Of a stretch of DNA of 6,521 nt, positions 5,976 through 6,521 are shown piece by piece. Numbering within the stretch: the first letter of the stretch is position 1; each line of letters begins with the position of its first letter. The notes under the pieces were generated by a model. The model did not search any database. It saw only the letters and a program-made list of their open reading frames with translations, and was not told where the DNA came from. A program made the translations under genes and the position numbers. Origin of the DNA: Hyphomicrobiales bacterium (GTDB lineage Bacteria > Pseudomonadota > Alphaproteobacteria > Rhizobiales > Xanthobacteraceae). The DNA lies in assembly GCA_021730825.1 (NCBI GenBank), contig JAKFYO010000221.1, positions 1-6,521 of the forward strand, written 5' to 3'.

Positions 5976-6275
5976 TTACCGTCTTCGCAGTTTCGTGCGA
6001 AAGAACATGACAAGCCCGGTAATGACCGCGATTGCCAGAAGTAGCGGAATCCAGATCAACACCGCGCTCGCAACAACCAGAAAAACAATCACGCCAATGA
6101 GAACGGCTCCCGCAAGCCATGTCGCGCCCAATAGCAGGCGCTTGTGCAGCGGCAGGTCCTTGAAAGCCTTGGCCGTGTCGTCGAACGACACGTAGACCCA
6201 TTCCGTTCTTCCGTCGCGTTGTGAGCGGCCGGGCGGGATAATCTCGATGTCCTTGTCGTCCCGTTCGGAAACCAT
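5976..6275 (-). CDS. Small two-helix membrane protein of unknown function
   Basis: I do not recognise the family. The chosen ATG gives 99 residues: a charged hydrophilic head with IEIIPPGR (10-17) and WVYVSFDD (26-33), two adjacent hydrophobic helices (about 47-69 and 71-92) and a basic tail RTKLRRR. This predicts a short inner-membrane hairpin with both ends in the cytoplasm. The stop is TAA at 5978-5976. A GTG at 6308 would give 110 residues; neither start has an obvious ribosome site, and I prefer the ATG because the added residues look unlike the rest. It is convergent with the TolC-family gene and divergent from the response-regulator gene, so it need not belong to the secretion system. 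That it is a real gene rests on its clean membrane-protein pattern and good spacing. Confidence 0.7.
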   Translation of the reverse strand: MVSERDDKDIEIIPPGRSQRDGRTEWVYVSFDDTAKAFKDLPLHKRLLLGATWLAGAVLIGVIVFLVVASAVLIWIPLLLAIAVITGLVMFFRTKLRRR

Positions 6276-6426
6276 GCGCGTGCTCGTGTGGAACTGCCTG
6301 TTGGGCACGAGTTTGTCGCTGAAGCGCGCTCAATAGGCAAACGCCTTCCTGCGACGCCTTGTCAGCGAGGCTGGCCTGCGGATTGCATAAAACCATGGCA
6401 GTTCGGTGTTTTCTTAGGCTTGGCCG
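6276..6426. other. Divergent intergenic region
   Basis: This 151-nt gap separates the minus-strand membrane-protein gene from the response-regulator gene and should hold both promoters. Apart from the TTAGG ribosome-site candidate at 6414-6418 I see no distinct element. Short open frames crossing it have no recognisable features. Confidence 0.4.
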
Positions 6427-6521
6427 GTGTTGAGCGACAGCAATCTAAAGATCGTCATTGTCGACGATAGTCCGGTACGTGCCGCGATCCTCGAAGAGGG
6501 CCTGCGTGAGGCAGGGCATCG
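6427..6521 (+). CDS. Response regulator start (CheY-like receiver, NasT/ANTAR-like), 3'-truncated by window edge
   Basis: About 31 residues are visible. They begin (V/M)LSDSNLKIVIVDDSPVRAA, which is the first strand and acidic pocket of a receiver domain (the two Asp at nt 6463-6468), and continue ILEEGLREAGH. This resembles the N-terminus of NasT-type regulators, which combine a receiver domain with an RNA-binding ANTAR domain and act by transcription antitermination in nitrate/nitrite assimilation. The in-frame TAG at 6415-6417 leaves only GTG 6427 or TTG 6430 as start. TTAGG at 6414-6418 gives 8-nt spacing to the GTG. The ANTAR domain itself is beyond the window, so the NasT assignment comes from N-terminal resemblance alone; a receiver of another class remains possible. 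It is probably unrelated to the secretion genes. Confidence 0.75.
   Translation, partial: MLSDSNLKIVIVDDSPVRAAILEEGLREAGH

Noticed and set aside
5947..6396. Alternative 149-codon minus-strand frame overlapping the small membrane protein
   Set aside because: The translation is Arg/Gln/His-rich with no membrane pattern and would run through the terminator stem, while the other frame gives a clean two-helix protein.
6288..6470. Small + strand open frame of 60 codons in the divergent region
   Set aside because: It overlaps the receiver gene start in another frame and its translation shows no protein-like pattern.

Overview
The window carries most of a type I secretion system (T1SS) locus on the + strand, followed by a small minus-strand membrane-protein gene and the first codons of a response-regulator gene. 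Coding regions are moderately GC-rich, intergenic stretches are visibly more AT-rich, and GTG/TTG starts occur. The protein styles (LssB/LapB-type exporter, BTLCP cysteine peptidase, and a NasT-like receiver start reading 'AAILEEGLREAGH') suggest an alphaproteobacterium, probably a rhizobial-type (Hyphomicrobiales/Bradyrhizobium-like) genome. This is inferred from protein style only.

Layout: (1) 2-1549 +, C-terminal 515 residues of a T1SS ABC transporter whose start lies before the window. (2) 1561-3024 +, HlyD-family membrane fusion protein, 11 nt downstream and evidently in the same operon, closed by a modest hairpin at 3031-3051. (3) 3025-3261, intergenic, with a direct repeat resembling a degenerate CtrA box. 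(4) 3262-4212 +, a bacterial transglutaminase-like cysteine peptidase (BTLCP, LapG-like) with an intact Cys-His-Asp triad. (5) 4213-4490, a 278-nt AT-rich intergenic region with repeated TGCAA words and inverted repeats. (6) 4491-5903 +, TolC-family outer-membrane channel with signal peptide. (7) A strong hairpin at 5938-5960 between convergent genes. (8) 5976-6275 -, a two-helix small membrane protein of unknown function. (9) 6427-6521 +, start of a CheY-like receiver protein resembling NasT/ANTAR regulators, cut by the window edge.

The ABC transporter, fusion protein and TolC-type channel together supply all three parts of a T1SS that would move a C-terminally signalled protein from cytoplasm to cell surface in one step. 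The BTLCP gene between them is the distinctive element. In the Pseudomonas Lap system a periplasmic protease of this family (LapG) cuts the N-terminal retention region of a T1SS-exported giant adhesin (LapA) and so releases it from the channel, under control of the c-di-GMP receptor LapD. A similar retention/release system is the most reasonable reading here, but neither an adhesin nor a LapD-like gene lies in the window. No tRNA, rRNA, CRISPR array, insertion sequence or phage gene was seen.
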